From: DATEPR01 sp036503065
GTDB taxonomy: Bacteria; Actinomycetota; Actinomycetes; Mycobacteriales; Pseudonocardiaceae
Assembly: GCA_036503065.1 (NCBI GenBank)
Contig: DASXXM010000495.1
Span: 1-5,891, forward strand
Reading direction: 5' to 3'
Length of the DNA: 5,891 bases
The first letter of the stretch is position 1. Each line of letters opens with the position of its first letter. The notes beneath the pieces are model-generated. The model saw nothing but the letters and a program-made list of their open reading frames with translations. It was not told where the DNA came from and made no database searches. This document shows positions 5,183-5,891 of this stretch, piece after piece. The translations under genes and the position numbers were made by a program.

Positions 5183-5230
5183 GCTGGCCAGGCGCGCACG
5201 CCCGGTGCGCCGGTCACGGGCCTGGTCGGC
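5183..5230 (+). promoter_or_regulatory. structured 5' leader of aspartate kinase, two-tier stem-loop
   Basis: Bases 5183-5193 pair with 5220-5230 as an 11-bp stem with two G-U pairs. Within it, GCGCAC (5194-5199) pairs with GTGCGC (5205-5210) around a GCCCG loop. The structure ends two bases before the ribosome site GGAGGAGG (5232-5239). It is well placed to affect ribosome access or transcription. It does not look like a standard lysine riboswitch, which is much longer. Any regulatory role is inference. If transcription starts at 5189, only the upper six pairs of the outer stem could form. Confidence 0.38.
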
Positions 5231-5249
5231 CGGAGGAGGTTCGATACCG

Positions 5250-5891
5250 GTGGCGCTCGTCGTCCAGAAGTACGGCGGTTCGTCGCTGCAGAGCGCCGAT
5301 CGGATCAAACGCGTCGCCGAGCGCATCGTGGCCACCCGCAAGGCCGGCAACGAGGTGGTGGTGGTCTGCTCCGCGATGGGCGACACCACCGACGAACTGC
5401 TCGATCTGGCCAAGCAGGTGAACCCGGTGCCGCCGGGCCGCGAGATGGACATGCTGCTCACCGCGGGTGAGCGGATCTCGAACGCGTTGGTGGCCATGGC
5501 GATCAGCGCGCTGGGCGCGGACGCCCGCTCGTTCTCCGGGTCGCAGGCGGGCGTGATCACCGACTCGACCCACGGCCGGGCCAGGATCATCGACGTGACC
5601 CCCGGCCGGGTGCGCCAGGCGCTGGACGGCGGGCACATCGTGCTGGTGGCCGGCTTCCAGGGCGTCAGCCAGGACACCAAGGACATCACCACGCTCGGTC
5701 GGGGTGGCTCGGATACCACGGCGGTCGCCTTGGCCGCCGCGCTGAACGCCGACGTCTGCGAGATCTACACGGACGTGGAGGGTGTCTACAGCGCCGACCC
5801 CCGGATCGTGCCGACCGCGCGACGGCTGGACACGGTCACCTACGAGGAGATGCTGGAGATGGCCGCGGCGGGCGCGAAGGTGCTGATGCTG
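5250..5891 (+). CDS. ask: aspartate kinase, N-terminal kinase domain (partial, runs off window)
   Basis: The first 214 residues of aspartokinase (EC 2.7.2.4), which phosphorylates L-aspartate as the first step toward lysine, diaminopimelate, threonine and methionine. Motifs of the amino-acid kinase fold are intact: KYGGSSL (7-13, with the catalytic Lys7), CSAMGDTTDEL (40-50), LLTAGERISNAL (69-80, with substrate-contacting E74), GRGGSDTTAVALAAAL (150-165, nucleotide site) and YTDVEGVYSADPR (173-185).

The full enzyme is about 420 residues, so the C-terminal ACT domains that bind lysine and/or threonine lie beyond the edge. The start is GTG 5250, with AGGAGG at 5234-5239 and 10-nt spacing; a GTG start and the sequence VALVVQKYGGSS are standard here. 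In actinobacteria this gene often has an internal start for a small regulatory subunit and is followed by asd, but neither can be seen here. The alternative symbol lysC is also used. Confidence 0.96.
   Translation, partial: MALVVQKYGGSSLQSADRIKRVAERIVATRKAGNEVVVVCSAMGDTTDELLDLAKQVNPVPPGREMDMLLTAGERISNALVAMAISALGADARSFSGSQAGVITDSTHGRARIIDVTPGRVRQALDGGHIVLVAGFQGVSQDTKDITTLGRGGSDTTAVALAAALNADVCEIYTDVEGVYSADPRIVPTARRLDTVTYEEMLEMAAAGAKVLML

Noticed and set aside
5069..5719. A 217-residue N-terminal extension of the glycosyltransferase on the minus strand
   Set aside because: It is antisense to aspartate kinase, whose motifs and ribosome site are unmistakable. The GTG at 5068 has its own GGAGG site, and family members begin near the first membrane helix.

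Overview
The window is high-GC DNA (roughly two-thirds G+C by eye) with GTG starts, strong GC bias at third codon positions, and a sortase-type surface protein with a Thr/Pro linker. This points to a filamentous actinomycete. A member of the Pseudonocardiales (Amycolatopsis or Kutzneria-like) is my best guess, from general protein resemblance only.

Layout from left to right. Bases 1-129 probably hold the tail of an upstream gene, with a hairpin. Bases 239-916 hold two small, tandem, related two-helix membrane proteins on the plus strand; I can give neither a function. They converge on a minus-strand gene for an exported, LPFTG-anchored cell-surface protein (979-1575), and the two sides are separated by a perfect 15-bp stem-loop that should terminate from both directions. 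A 303-bp gap (1576-1878) follows, holding a candidate minus-strand promoter, a small hairpin and an exact high-GC DnaA-box 9-mer. Next come three more minus-strand genes. In transcription order these are a PIG-V-like GT-C membrane glycosyltransferase (5068 down to 3833), an FMN nitroreductase-family protein (3777 down to 3166) and kynureninase (3108 down to 1879). The right end carries the start of aspartate kinase on the plus strand (5250 to the window edge), transcribed divergently from the glycosyltransferase across 181 bp.

Functionally this is mostly a housekeeping and accessory mix. Aspartate kinase starts the lysine/threonine/methionine/diaminopimelate pathway. Kynureninase cleaves kynurenine to anthranilate and alanine, but no tryptophan dioxygenase or formamidase is nearby. 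The nitroreductase may be co-transcribed with kynureninase. The glycosyltransferase and the Thr-rich surface protein both concern the cell envelope, but a direct link is only a guess. I see no phage, IS element, CRISPR array, tRNA, rRNA or toxin-antitoxin system, and nothing that amounts to a clearly new defence or biosynthetic system. The least-explained items are the paired small membrane proteins, the structured leader before aspartate kinase, and two copies of a CCACA-N-TGTGG palindrome.
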